From Actinokineospora baliensis (lineage in GTDB: Bacteria > Actinomycetota > Actinomycetes > Mycobacteriales > Pseudonocardiaceae), in assembly GCF_016907695.1 (NCBI RefSeq), contig NZ_JAFBCK010000001.1:7056001-7120000 (forward strand): DNA of 64,000 nucleotides. The letters are read 5' to 3'. The translations under genes and the position numbers were made by a program. This document shows positions 9,503-18,140 of this stretch, piece after piece (within the stretch, counting starts at the first letter, position 1; each line of letters begins with the position of its first letter). Under the pieces are notes generated by a model. The model was not told the origin of the DNA. It ran no database searches and saw nothing but the letters and a program-made list of their open reading frames with translations.

Positions 9503-11482
9503 TCAGTGCGGCAGCTGGAAGCTCTTGCTGACCCGCTCCAGCCGTTCGACGGCGGTGGCCAGGGAGTCGGCCAGGGCGAGGCTGGCTTGGACGTTGGTCT
9601 CCGTGCGGCCCGCCACGTTCGCGACGTGGCCGATGCTTTCGCGGACGGCGTAGGAGGCGGCGGATTGTTCCTCCACCGCGGCGACGATGGTGCCCTGCAG
9701 TTCGGCCATGTCGCGGATGGAGGTACCGATCTGCTGGATCACCTGGACGGTTCCGTCTACATCGGACTGGATGGCGGCGATGCGCTCGGTGACGCTGATC
9801 GTGGCGGTGGTCGTGGACTCCGCCAGGCCCTTGACCTCGGTGGCCACGACCGCGAAGCCCCGGCCCGCCTCGCCTGCCCGCGACGCCTCGATGGTCGCGT
9901 TGAGGGCGAGCAGGTGGGTTTGGGCGGCGATGCGGGTGATCACGTCGACCACGCCCGCGATGGCGGCCGAGGACCCGGCGAGGCTGCGCAGCTGGTCGGT
10001 CATGGTGGCGGTCGCCTGCTCGGCGTCGGTGGCCAGCGTGGAGCCGCGGGAGACGGTGGAGGCGATCTCGGCGACGCTGTCGCTGAACTCCGAGGCGCCG
10101 GTGCTGGCCGCGGCCGACTGGGTGTGGGTCACCGCGGCGCTGTCGCGCAGCTCGTCGGCCTGGTCGCGCAACGCCTCGGCCGACCCGCTCAACGCCGTCG
10201 CGGTGTCGACCACGGCCCGCACCGAGGCGGTGAGCCCGCGCTGCATCTGCGCCAGGGCGGTGCCGAGTTCGTCGTCGTCACCGGCGGGCCGCACCGGGGC
10301 GGCCAGGTCACCGGCGGCGATCCGGCGCAGGTGGTCGGCGGTTCCGCGCAGGGTCGTCACCATCTCGCCGAAGGCTCCCGACAGCTCGCCGAGCTCGTCG
10401 CGGCCCGCGGGCGGCAGCGTGACGTCGAGGCGGCCGCGGGCGATGTCGAGCGCCGCGGTGCGCAGGACGGGCATCCGGCGGGTCAACCTGCGGGTGGTGA
10501 ACCACACGGTCGCGAGCACGACCAACGCGATGCCGAGGGCGAAGCCGATCAGCTTGGTGCGCAGCGCGGCGACCGGGGCGAGGACGTCGCTCATCGGGGT
10601 GACCGTCGCCAGCGTCCAGCCGGTCCCCTCAACCGGCGCCCAGCTCACCACCGCGTCACCCGCGTCCTGCGACAACGGGTTCTTGCCGTCCAGGCTGCCG
10701 GTGCCGCCCTTGGCCGCGTCGCGCAGGAGCGCGGCGGCGGTGTCGCGTGCGGGTTCGGCAGCGGCCTGCTCCAGCGTCTTCGTGCCCACGACCGCCGCGT
10801 CCGGGGCCGCGAGCAGCGTCCCCGCGCGGGAGAGCAGGATCGCGTAGCCGTTGTCGGACACCTTGGCGGCGCTGACCTTCTTGGAGAGCTGGTCGAGGGT
10901 GACGTCCACGCCCGCGACCCCGATCGTGCCGCCGCCCTGGACCATCGGCGCGGTGATCGAGGTCATCAGCGCCTTGAGGTTCTCGTCGTAGTACGGCTCC
11001 ACGACGCTCTCCGCGCCGGTGCGCTTCGGCTCGGTGTACCAGGCGTAGGTGATGGCCTCGGCGTTGGCCGCGTCGTCGAGGTCCTGGCGGACGGGGGTGC
11101 CGGTGCCGTCCTTGATCCAGAGGAACTGGTAGACGCCGGAGAGCGGGTAGCGCGGGTCACCGGGGGCGTCGAAGCACAGGTACATGTCGTAGATCTCGGG
11201 CGTGGTCGCGAGCGCGCCGCGGACCACCTCGTCGAGGACCGGGCGGCTCTCCACCGGCAGGGCGCTGCCCGCCGCCACGATGCCCCGCTCGGCCGCCCGC
11301 GCCCCCGCGATCTGCGTCTCCACCTGCCTGGCGAGGCTGTCGGCGACATCGCGCCCGTGCGCCCGCTGCGCGTCCTCCTCCAGCCCCGTCGCGTTGACCA
11401 CGACGAACACCGACAACACGGCCAGCCCGCCCACCACGACCGGGACGAGCACGGCGAGCAGACGGCCCCGGAAACTCGACAT
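9503..11482 (-). CDS. Methyl-accepting chemotaxis protein (dCache-HAMP-MCP signal)
   Basis: A 659-residue chemoreceptor. The N terminus has a transmembrane helix (about 10-32), then an extracellular dCache-like sensor of some 240 residues, a second membrane helix ([15 protein letters not shown]), a HAMP linker, and a cytoplasmic coiled coil with the conserved hairpin tip ([20 protein letters not shown]). The ATG at 11482 is chosen because it begins immediately before the first membrane helix; longer frames upstream add low-complexity Arg-rich sequence. It converges on the condensation gene with 13 bases between stops. A chemoreceptor implies flagellar motility at some life stage. No che genes are nearby. 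Confidence 0.88.
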   Translation of the reverse strand: MSSFRGRLLAVLVPVVVGGLAVLSVFVVVNATGLEEDAQRAHGRDVADSLARQVETQIAGARAAERGIVAAGSALPVESRPVLDEVVRGALATTPEIYDMYLCFDAPGDPRYPLSGVYQFLWIKDGTGTPVRQDLDDAANAEAITYAWYTEPKRTGAESVVEPYYDENLKALMTSITAPMVQGGGTIGVAGVDVTLDQLSKKVSAAKVSDNGYAILLSRAGTLLAAPDAAVVGTKTLEQAAAEPARDTAAALLRDAAKGGTGSLDGKNPLSQDAGDAVVSWAPVEGTGWTLATVTPMSDVLAPVAALRTKLIGFALGIALVVLATVWFTTRRLTRRMPVLRTAALDIARGRLDVTLPPAGRDELGELSGAFGEMVTTLRGTADHLRRIAAGDLAAPVRPAGDDDELGTALAQMQRGLTASVRAVVDTATALSGSAEALRDQADELRDSAAVTHTQSAAASTGASEFSDSVAEIASTVSRGSTLATDAEQATATMTDQLRSLAGSSAAIAGVVDVITRIAAQTHLLALNATIEASRAGEAGRGFAVVATEVKGLAESTTTATISVTERIAAIQSDVDGTVQVIQQIGTSIRDMAELQGTIVAAVEEQSAASYAVRESIGHVANVAGRTETNVQASLALADSLATAVERLERVSKSFQLPH

Positions 11483-11625
11483 GCGGACGCTCCCCTCGAA
11501 GTGGCGCCGGACCCGAGTCCGGTCACCCCATCGAGCCACATCCGGTGTCCACTGTCGACACAACCCCCCGGTCGGGTGCTTCGCTCGCACCGGAACCGGG
11601 TGAACGCCGGGGGTAGCATCGAAGG

Positions 11626-12243
11626 GTGAACACCGCACCGCCTCCGCGCTTCGCGCTCTACGGATGGCCCGGAGATGCGGCTCGACAACTCGATTGGGTG
11701 CACACATACCGGCGAGGCGGAGTGACCTCGACCTACGGAGTGTGGCTGGCGCACCTGACCGGGCAAGGCGGACTGCGGGTGGGCACGTTCGCCGCGGAGA
11801 CCCTGGCCGCCCTCGCCCCGAACCCGGCGACAGCGGCCGCGCGGCACGGGGCGCACGCGCTGGCGGACCTGACCCTGCCGACCGAGGACCTCTCCGTCGC
11901 GAGCGCCAGCGCCGAGCACGCCACGCGGGCCGCCCAGGACCACGCGCACTGGCACACCGCCGAGTGGGTGGTCGACGGAGAGCCGCACGTGGCGCGGATG
12001 TGGGAGTTCGCGGGCGGGTGGACGGGGTTCGCGCACCTGGGGGACGTGTACGTGGTGGCCGTCGGGATCGGCGTAGGGGCGGGACCGCTAGTGCGCCTGG
12101 CCGACACCCGGGCGTACGGGTTCGACCACACGGCCCCCATCGGCCGGTCGCACCACCGCGGCGAACAGCGCCAGTGGGTCGAATCCGCACTCCCCCGCCC
12201 GAACCGCCACCGACACCAGGACCACACCGCCCTCGTGGGCTGA
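11626..12243 (+). CDS. Hypothetical protein
   Basis: A 205-residue protein of unknown function starting at GTG 11626, divergent from the chemoreceptor gene. No signal peptide or membrane helix is seen. The middle part is rich in Trp and His ([21 protein letters not shown]), giving a beta-rich impression, and the C terminus is basic and His-rich. I do not recognise the family. Coding is supported by length, strongly biased third positions, and a clean position between a promoter-sized gap and a downstream gap. Confidence 0.5.
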   Translation: MNTAPPPRFALYGWPGDAARQLDWVHTYRRGGVTSTYGVWLAHLTGQGGLRVGTFAAETLAALAPNPATAAARHGAHALADLTLPTEDLSVASASAEHATRAAQDHAHWHTAEWVVDGEPHVARMWEFAGGWTGFAHLGDVYVVAVGIGVGAGPLVRLADTRAYGFDHTAPIGRSHHRGEQRQWVESALPRPNRHRHQDHTALVG

Positions 12244-12360
12244 TCAGCCCAGCGACCGGCAGATTCCACTACGGCGGTAGATTCCCTAATCTTGCTGATG
12301 GATGGTTAATGCCTGCCCAGTCCACAGATTGGGCCCCCTCCAACTCTGGAGTCCGCCCCG

Positions 12361-12885
12361 ATGGCATTCACCTTCCGCACCGCCCTGGCCACCCTTTCCC
12401 TCGGCGCCGCGCTCGTGACCACCACGGCACTGGTCGCGGCGCCCGCGCAGGCGTCCACCACCGAGACCCACCGCGTCTGCCAGACCGTCCTCGCGCCGCT
12501 CGCACCGGGCGAGCAGGCGTCCAAGGTGCTCAGCAAGCGCTGTTTCGACGAGCCGGTCGCCGCCAGGGCCCAGCGGCAGCCGCTGCCCGACGAGCTGCTG
12601 GTGACCTTCTACGAGGAGGCGGGCCAGACCGGCGACGAGTCCGAAGTGTACGGTGGCGACACCTGCGACAGCGAGGGCTACGGCATCTCCGACATGGACG
12701 ACGTCCAGGACGAGGCCGACGGCGTGTCCTCGTACACCCTGTTCGGTGACTGCGACGTCTCGGAGAAGTTCAGCGACTACGACTTCGAGGGCACCTCGAG
12801 CGGTCTGATCTTCGGGCAGAACCAGTCGTGGGTCGGCGCCGAGTGGAACGACGGCGGCATCAAGTCGTTCTCCCTGCACAGCTGA
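12361..12885 (+). CDS. Secreted small Cys-containing protein (crystallin-like?)
   Basis: A 174-residue exported protein. A classical signal peptide covers residues 1-31 (hydrophobic core LGAALVTTTALVA, cleavage around AQA-ST). The mature part is acidic, with four Cys likely forming two disulfides (in HRVCQ, SKRCF, DTCDS, GDCDV) and a C-terminal FGQNQSWVGAEWNDGGIKSFSLHS-type pattern reminiscent of beta/gamma-crystallin or peptidase-inhibitor I36 proteins; that family assignment is only a suggestion. It begins with an ATG after a 117-bp gap and is followed 17 bases later by a membrane protein gene. Confidence 0.6.
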   Translation: MAFTFRTALATLSLGAALVTTTALVAAPAQASTTETHRVCQTVLAPLAPGEQASKVLSKRCFDEPVAARAQRQPLPDELLVTFYEEAGQTGDESEVYGGDTCDSEGYGISDMDDVQDEADGVSSYTLFGDCDVSEKFSDYDFEGTSSGLIFGQNQSWVGAEWNDGGIKSFSLHS

Positions 12886-12902
12886 CCGCGGGGGGCCGTG
12901 CC

Positions 12903-13475
12903 ATGCTGGGTACCGTGCGACATCCCGGTGCGGCGCGGCCCCTCCTCGCGGTGGCGGCCGGTGTCCTTTCCGGCGCGTTGGGCGCCTTCGCCGCGTCCAC
13001 CCCGGTTATCCGTCCGCTCGCGCACACCATCGGGTTGTGGGCCCTCTTGGTGGCCTTGCTCTGCGCGGGAACTACTCGGGCCGTGGCCATGACCAGGTCC
13101 ACCCTCGCCTTGGTGGGAGCGGTGATCGCGTTCTTCGGGCTCACCGGCTTCCACCTGAGCGCCGGGAAGTTGGCCCTGTGGCTGGCGCTGGCCGTGATCA
13201 GCGGTCTGGCGCTGGGAGAGGTGTCGCGCCGCATCCCCCATCCACTCGCCACCGCCACCACGGCGGGTCTGCTGGTGGCCGACGCCGCCAGGCGGGGGTG
13301 GCACTACCCGAACCAGATCCCTTTCCTGGCCGCGTTCCTACTCATCGCCCTCGCCGCCCTGGCCTGGCGCGCACGCCCGCTCCACCCCCGAACCGCCCTC
13401 TTCCTCCCCCTGACCACGGCCCTCGGCTACGCGGTCGTCGCCGCACCGGACCTCCTGGAAGACCTCATCCGCTGA
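12903..13475 (+). CDS. Integral membrane protein, unknown function
   Basis: A 190-residue protein with about five or six hydrophobic segments (for example LLAVAAGVLSGALGAF, GLWALLVALLCAG, LALWLALAVISGLALG, IPFLAAFLLIALAALAW). Loops are short and positively charged. No conserved domain is recognised. The ATG at 12903 follows the secreted-protein stop by 17 bases, so the two may be co-transcribed. It converges on the DUF6461-like gene with a 9-base gap. Confidence 0.55.
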   Translation: MLGTVRHPGAARPLLAVAAGVLSGALGAFAASTPVIRPLAHTIGLWALLVALLCAGTTRAVAMTRSTLALVGAVIAFFGLTGFHLSAGKLALWLALAVISGLALGEVSRRIPHPLATATTAGLLVADAARRGWHYPNQIPFLAAFLLIALAALAWRARPLHPRTALFLPLTTALGYAVVAAPDLLEDLIR

Positions 13476-13484
13476 CGGTTCGCG

Positions 13485-14036
13485 CTAGGGCCACACGGCC
13501 AGGCCGCCGGTCCACGGGTCGTCGAGGTCTTGTTCGGTGAGGCGGACCCCGGTCGCGACTTGGATCGCGAGAACGGCACGTTGGGTGGGGGTGTGCGAGT
13601 CGTCGGCGGAGAAGGTGGTGAGGGCAGCGGTGTTCTCCGCGCCCCACAGCCTCATGGAGCGGGGGTTGAGGCCGGTGACGGGTGAGCCGTTGAAGGACGT
13701 GAGTACTTCGGTGTTGTTCGGGTCGGTGAAGGCGGCGCAGGCGACGCCCCCACCGGCCGAGAGTTCGGCCAGCAGGTCGGGGTCCATCCCGATCCAGCCG
13801 GTCAGGCCGTCGAGTTCGAGGACGAGGGTGTGACCCGGCCGCACCCGCTTGGCCAACAACAACACGCCGTCGGCCGCGCCGCTCGCCAGGCGGGCACTCG
13901 CCCGCCCCAGACCGTCGGGCAGGTCGCGTTCCTCGGCGACGCCCATCAGTTCCAGGGTCGCGTCGACCGGCATGTCGGTGACGAGCAAGCACCAGCCCTC
14001 ACCGAGCAGGGCCGTGGGGTCGAACGGATCAGCCAC
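13485..14036 (-). CDS. DUF6461-like protein
   Basis: A 183-residue soluble protein. The pattern of an N-terminal GWCLLVTDM segment, a central LVLELDGLTGWIGMD and a C-terminal ATGVRLTEQDLDDPWTGG resembles the DUF6461 family of actinobacterial proteins of unknown role; this is my recognition, not a database result. It starts at ATG 14036, 14 bases downstream of the nuclease gene stop on the same strand, so the two are likely in one transcript. Confidence 0.55.
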   Translation of the reverse strand: MADPFDPTALLGEGWCLLVTDMPVDATLELMGVAEERDLPDGLGRASARLASGAADGVLLLAKRVRPGHTLVLELDGLTGWIGMDPDLLAELSAGGGVACAAFTDPNNTEVLTSFNGSPVTGLNPRSMRLWGAENTAALTTFSADDSHTPTQRAVLAIQVATGVRLTEQDLDDPWTGGLAVWP

Positions 14037-14050
14037 CCTCGTCCTCCCGT

Positions 14051-15586
14051 CTACTGGACGTCTACGTAGAAGCGGTCGTTGCTGTCAAAGGGATCCTCGA
14101 GGTCGTAGTCCCACTGCAGGATCCGGTCGTCGACATAGTAGACGCGCACTTTCCCGCCCGCGGCGCGGTTGTGCGAGCGCGGAACGGCCTTGACCGAGAA
14201 GTCCCAGTCCGGGTGCGCGGCCCCTTCCAGCGTCGACCCCATCGGGTACTCGTCGCACTCCTCGGGGATCGAGGTGTCCGGCGGCACCGGCAACCCGAGG
14301 TCGCGGTAGAGGTCGGCGTGGACCCCGGTCCCGTAGCAGGCACCGTTCTTGTGGGCGTCGTTCTCCTTGTCCTCGGTCGGGTGCAGTTGCGGGCTGATCC
14401 GGTGCAGCCCCGGCGCGTTCTCGTCACCGGCGAGGTACTTGCCGGGGATCCGCTTGTCGCGCGGCGGCGGCACACCGTCGGGCACGAGCCTCGGGTAGGT
14501 CTGGTTCGGGGCGTCCTGCGCCTGCAGGATGTGCAGCGACACCAGGTAGTAGGTGGACGACGGGTCGGTGGTGAACACCGACCGCGGGGTGACCTCCGAG
14601 AACACGCAGGCGTGCGGGTAGGTCACGGTGCCGTGCCGGAAGTAGGTCGCCGAGTCGCAGCGCAGCTTCCGTTGCGGGCTCTCGCCGCGCTTGATGGTCA
14701 CGAAGGGCGGGAAGTCGGTGAACAGCTCCACGTACTCGTGGTTGTAGGAGATCACGTCCCGGCCCACACCGGAACCGGGCTTGTTGTACACGTCCCACGA
14801 CTGCCAGGCGACCTGGTTGTCCCAGTAGACCCAGGGGAAGGTCACACCGCCCCCGCTGGCCCCGCACACCGAGAACGGCTCGCGGCACTGGCCGATGATC
14901 GTCAGCGGCACGTTGGGGGCCAACCAGATGTTGTCCCACCAGCCCCAGTCGTAGTCGACCGAGTCCCGCTGGATCCTGGCCCACTGCCTGGCGCGGCGCT
15001 GCTTGTCGTCGGTCTGGGTGAACAGCTCCAGCGTGGCGGTGGTGGTGCCCTGCTTCTCGACCGGGACGCCGTTGCGGATGATCCAGTACTCCGCCTCGAC
15101 GTCGATGCGTTGGCAGTGCGTGAACCTGTTGTGAATGCGGCCCATGCCCGGCGCCGATTCCGGTGCGCTGAAGCACTCGTCGAGCAGCCTGCGGTTCGGC
15201 TCGGACTGCACCGGCGGCGGTGGCGCGGCGGTGACCGCGCCCGGGGCGCGGGTCGTCTGCCGTTCCGCCGCGGCGGCTGTCGCCCGGGCCTGCTTCTCCG
15301 CGGTGGCGGGCTTCTGCGCGGGTTGCCGATCGCGCTTGTCGTCATCCGGCGTCCGCGGGGCCCGTCCCTGTCGCGGGCCGAGTTGTTGTGGAACGGATTT
15401 CTCCCCCGCGCGGGCTCGCGCCCGCATCGTGTCGAGTTCCTTTTCGTCGATTCCGACCGTCATCCTGATGGCGGTCGGAGCGGCGGTGGCCACCTCGGCC
15501 GGTGCCGCCGCCGCGATCCCCGGCGCGACCCCGGTGACCAGCACCGCGACCAGGACCACCCCGACTCCGCGTCTATGCCATGACAT
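14051..15586 (-). CDS. Secreted NucA/NucB-type deoxyribonuclease domain protein
   Basis: A 511-residue exported protein. Signal peptide at residues 1-28 (VGVVLVAVLVTGVAPGIAAAAP). Residues about 45-125 are a low-complexity Ala/Arg/Pro/Gln linker, after which comes a large extracellular domain with several Cys. The C-terminal 130 residues carry the NucA/NucB signature: the ACYGTG region, then the CDEYPMGSTLEGA motif that is the family hallmark. Such nucleases cut DNA without sequence preference or act in DNA uptake or spore processes. The start follows a frame-consistent ATG directly at the signal peptide. It is divergent from the DGPF-sigma pair. Confidence 0.72.
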   Translation of the reverse strand: MSWHRRGVGVVLVAVLVTGVAPGIAAAAPAEVATAAPTAIRMTVGIDEKELDTMRARARAGEKSVPQQLGPRQGRAPRTPDDDKRDRQPAQKPATAEKQARATAAAAERQTTRAPGAVTAAPPPPVQSEPNRRLLDECFSAPESAPGMGRIHNRFTHCQRIDVEAEYWIIRNGVPVEKQGTTTATLELFTQTDDKQRRARQWARIQRDSVDYDWGWWDNIWLAPNVPLTIIGQCREPFSVCGASGGGVTFPWVYWDNQVAWQSWDVYNKPGSGVGRDVISYNHEYVELFTDFPPFVTIKRGESPQRKLRCDSATYFRHGTVTYPHACVFSEVTPRSVFTTDPSSTYYLVSLHILQAQDAPNQTYPRLVPDGVPPPRDKRIPGKYLAGDENAPGLHRISPQLHPTEDKENDAHKNGACYGTGVHADLYRDLGLPVPPDTSIPEECDEYPMGSTLEGAAHPDWDFSVKAVPRSHNRAAGGKVRVYYVDDRILQWDYDLEDPFDSNDRFYVDVQ

Positions 15587-15941
15587 TGTTCTCCCCAGGT
15601 GTCGTTCCCCGTCGAACCGAGGGTGTTCGAGGTCGGTGTGAATTCCCGGTCCCTCGGCGTGGTGTGCGAACCGAGCGTGGCACGGCCCTGGTCGCGAGCT
15701 CGCCGAATTCCGCGGAAACAGCCGGTTCTGCCGCCCACCTCGGCAACTCGCGAGATGTCCTGTTCGCCCTGATCTAAACTCGGGGAATTTTCGCGGGCGC
15801 GGCGCCGTGGGCCCGGCCCGCGAAAGATCTTGGGAGAACTTCGGGGACGATGTCGAAACCGGGCCCGCTCGTTCGACGCCCTGGTGGATCGGGGTTGGAA
15901 CCGGGCTGCCCGCCCGGGGCCCGGATGACGTGGAGGTGCTC
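15587..15941. promoter_or_regulatory. Divergent intergenic region, nuclease / DGPF-ECF42
   Basis: A 355-bp divergent region. It contains an inverted repeat with 10-bp perfect arms at 15789-15798 (TTTCGCGGGC) and 15816-15825, about 120 bp before the DGPF gene start. Otherwise no gene or known element is seen. It should hold both promoters; I cannot place them. Confidence 0.4.
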
Positions 15942-16367
15942 GTGCGGTTCATGGTGTTGGGGAAGGCGACGGCGGAGTCGGAGGCTGGGCAGCTGCCGAC
16001 CACCGAGGCGATGGTGGCGATGGGGCGCTACCAGGAGGAGTTGGTCAAGGCCGGGGTGCTGCTCTCGGCCGACGGGCTGCACCCGAGTTCCAGGGGCGCC
16101 AAGGTCCGGTTCGACGGCGATGACCGGACGGTGGTGGACGGGCCGTTCACCGAGACCAAGGAGGTGATCGCGGGGTACTCGATCCTGGAGGTGGCGTCGC
16201 TGGCGGAGGCCATCGAGTGGGTGAAGCGGTCCCCCAACGTCTCGCCGGGGCAGGTCGGCGAGGTGGAGATCCGGCAGATCTTCACCGCGGAGGACTTCGC
16301 CGACGTCGCCACCGACGAGGTGCGCGCGTTCGCCGACGGGGTGGGCGAGCAGGGGCAGGAGAGCTGA
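15942..16367 (+). CDS. DGPF/YCII-domain protein partnered with ECF42 sigma factor
   Basis: A 141-residue YCII-related protein with the name-giving DGPF motif (VVDGPFTETKE, about residue 68). Family members are small cytoplasmic ferredoxin-like-fold proteins encoded next to ECF42 sigma factors. The GTG at 15942 is chosen: it has a GGAGG ribosome site six bases upstream and gives the typical N terminus (VRFMVLGKAT). The C terminus is about 25 residues longer than the second DGPF protein in the window. The ECF42 gene follows after a strong hairpin. Confidence 0.82.
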   Translation: MRFMVLGKATAESEAGQLPTTEAMVAMGRYQEELVKAGVLLSADGLHPSSRGAKVRFDGDDRTVVDGPFTETKEVIAGYSILEVASLAEAIEWVKRSPNVSPGQVGEVEIRQIFTAEDFADVATDEVRAFADGVGEQGQES

Positions 16368-16369
16368 CT

Positions 16370-16407
16370 GCAACCAGGGCGGTGCGGCCGCGCACCGCCC
16401 TGGTTGC
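16370..16407 (+). terminator. Perfect 17-bp hairpin between DGPF and ECF42 genes
   Basis: Arms 16370-16386 and 16391-16407 are perfectly complementary (GCAACCAGGGCGGTGCG) with a 4-base GCCG loop. It begins two bases after the DGPF stop and is not followed by a T-run. Either an attenuator that lowers sigma-factor expression, an mRNA-stability element, or a Rho-assisted terminator. Confidence 0.75.
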
Positions 16408-16453
16408 GTTCGTCCACCCGGTGCGGTTGGGTCCGGACGTGCCAGCCGAGTCG

Positions 16454-17698
16454 ATGCCCGCCACCCACGCGACGGTCGAGGCGGTCTGGCGGATCGAGGC
16501 GGCGCGGCTCATCGCGGGTCTGGCCAGGGTGGTCCACGACGTCGGCCTAGCCGAGGACCTGGCCCAAGACGCCCTGGTCGCGGCGCTCGAACAGTGGCCG
16601 ACTTCAGGCGTTCCGAACAACCCGGGGGCCTGGCTCATGGCGGTGGCCAAGCGCCGGGCGATCGACGGCGTCCGGCGGGAGGTTCGGCTGGAGCGCAAGG
16701 TCGCCGAGCTCGGCCGTGCCCTGGAGACGGCGGAGGAGATCGATGTCGACGTCGAGGAGCACGTCGAGGACGACGTCCTGCGGCTGATGTTCACCGCCTG
16801 CCACCCGGTGCTGACCCCGCCCGCCCGCGCGGCGCTGACGTTGAAGATGCTGGCCGGGCTGCGCACCGAGGAGATCGCCCGCGCGTTCCTCGTCCCCACC
16901 TCGACGATGGCCCAGCGCATCGTCCGGGCCAAGAAGGTGCTGGCCGACGCCCGGGTCCCGTTCGAGGTGCCGACCGGCCCCGACCTCGCCCCCCGGCTGG
17001 CGTCCGTGCTCGGTGTGGTCTACCTGCTGTTCAACGAGGGCTACTCGGCCACCGCGGGCCCCGACCTCACACGCCCCGACCTGTGCGAGGAGGCGATGCG
17101 GCTGGGTCGGGTGCTGGCCGCGTTCGCACCGGACGAGCCCGAGGCGCACGGGTTGATCGCGCTGATGGAACTGCAGGCCTCCCGCCTGCGCACCCGCACC
17201 GGAGCGTCCGGCGAGATCGTCACCCTGCTCGAGCAGGACCGCACCCGCTGGGACCGCCTCCTCATCCACCGCGGCCTGGCCGCCCTCGACCGGGCCGTCA
17301 CCCTGGGCGGCCTCAGCGGTCGGTACACCGCGCAGGCCGCGATCGCCGCGTGCCACGCCCGCGCCAGAACCCCCGACGAGACCAACTGGACCGAGATCTC
17401 CACCCTCTACTCGATCCTGGCCCGAGTGGCCCCCTCCCCCATCATCGACCTCAACCGCGCCGTCGCCATCTCCATGTCCGAGGGCCCCACGGCCGCCCTG
17501 ATCCTTGTGGACGCCTTGGTAGCCGAGAAATCCCTGTCCCGCTACCACCTCCTCCCCGCCGTCCGCGCCGACCTCCTCCTCAAGCTGAACCGCACAGCCG
17601 AAGCCAGAACCGAATACGAACGAGCCGCCACCCTCACCGACAACCCCCGCGAACGCGACCTCCTCCTGAGCCGAGCCGCGAACTGCGCGGACAACTGA
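16454..17698 (+). CDS. ECF42-family RNA polymerase sigma factor
   Basis: A 414-residue ECF sigma factor of group ECF42. Region 2 lies at about residues 10-80 (VGLAEDLAQDALVAALEQWP), region 4 at 110-165 (LTLKMLAGLRTEEIARAFLV), and the long C-terminal extension with the conserved FNEGYSAT and helical TPR-like repeats characteristic of the group makes up the rest. The ATG at 16454 gives the usual MPATHATVEAVWRIEA start; a GTG 15 bases upstream is possible. The C-terminal extension replaces a classical anti-sigma factor in this group, and the DGPF partner is encoded directly upstream. Confidence 0.85.
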   Translation: MPATHATVEAVWRIEAARLIAGLARVVHDVGLAEDLAQDALVAALEQWPTSGVPNNPGAWLMAVAKRRAIDGVRREVRLERKVAELGRALETAEEIDVDVEEHVEDDVLRLMFTACHPVLTPPARAALTLKMLAGLRTEEIARAFLVPTSTMAQRIVRAKKVLADARVPFEVPTGPDLAPRLASVLGVVYLLFNEGYSATAGPDLTRPDLCEEAMRLGRVLAAFAPDEPEAHGLIALMELQASRLRTRTGASGEIVTLLEQDRTRWDRLLIHRGLAALDRAVTLGGLSGRYTAQAAIAACHARARTPDETNWTEISTLYSILARVAPSPIIDLNRAVAISMSEGPTAALILVDALVAEKSLSRYHLLPAVRADLLLKLNRTAEARTEYERAATLTDNPRERDLLLSRAANCADN

Positions 17699-17724
17699 GG
17701 CCCCGCCCGGGAACGGACGGGGCC
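17699..17724. terminator. Hairpin between convergent ECF42 and immunity genes
   Basis: Arms around GGCCCCG at 17699 and CGGGGCC ending at 17724, extended by a CCG/CGG step with one mismatch and a GGAA loop. It lies directly after the sigma stop and before the convergent immunity gene stop at 17739, so it can serve both. Confidence 0.55.
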
Positions 17725-17738
17725 CCAGCGCGCAACGG

Positions 17739-18140
17739 TCAGCTGAGCTGGATCACGATCGGGACCGCATCCGGGTGCAGGAAGTAGTGGTCCGGGTAGT
17801 ACTCGACGTGGACGGTGTAGCCGACGGGCACATCGGCGGGGAAGTCCACGAACGCGGAGGCGACATCGTCGAGGGCGGCGCGGCCACCGGTGAAGTGGAC
17901 GACCCTGTGGTCCGGGGACACCGACACCAGCGCCGGACCCGAGGTGACCGTGAGCTCGACCCGGGCGACCACGTGGTCGTACGGAGCCGGGTCGTAGTCC
18001 ACGTCCAGGTCCAGGCCGTCACCGTCAGCGCTCAGGTGGCGGCCGAAGTCCTCCAGTTCAGCCCGGGTGCCCGCGATGTCGAGGAACGGTTCACGAACGG
18101 CTCCCCGGATCCGGACGCCGCCGCCTTGTTTTAGTCCCAC
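17739..18140 (-). CDS. Candidate immunity protein for the RHS toxin
   Basis: A 133-residue acidic, soluble protein. The GTG start at 18140 overlaps the last codons of the toxin gene (stop at 18131-18133), and a strong GAGAGGGGG ribosome site sits inside the toxin's 3' end about five bases before it, which fixes the start. Asp-rich central part (DGDGLDLDVDYDP) and a beta-rich C terminus (YTVHVEYYPDHYFLHP). I do not recognise a named immunity family. Small size, translational coupling to a polymorphic toxin and acidity all fit an immunity protein that binds the C-terminal toxin module. Confidence 0.65.
   Translation of the reverse strand: MGLKQGGGVRIRGAVREPFLDIAGTRAELEDFGRHLSADGDGLDLDVDYDPAPYDHVVARVELTVTSGPALVSVSPDHRVVHFTGGRAALDDVASAFVDFPADVPVGYTVHVEYYPDHYFLHPDAVPIVIQLS

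Noticed and set aside
9506..11629. A 707-codon plus-strand frame opposite the chemoreceptor
   Set aside because: Gly/Arg/Ala-rich antisense shadow; the minus strand has a full, well-conserved chemoreceptor.
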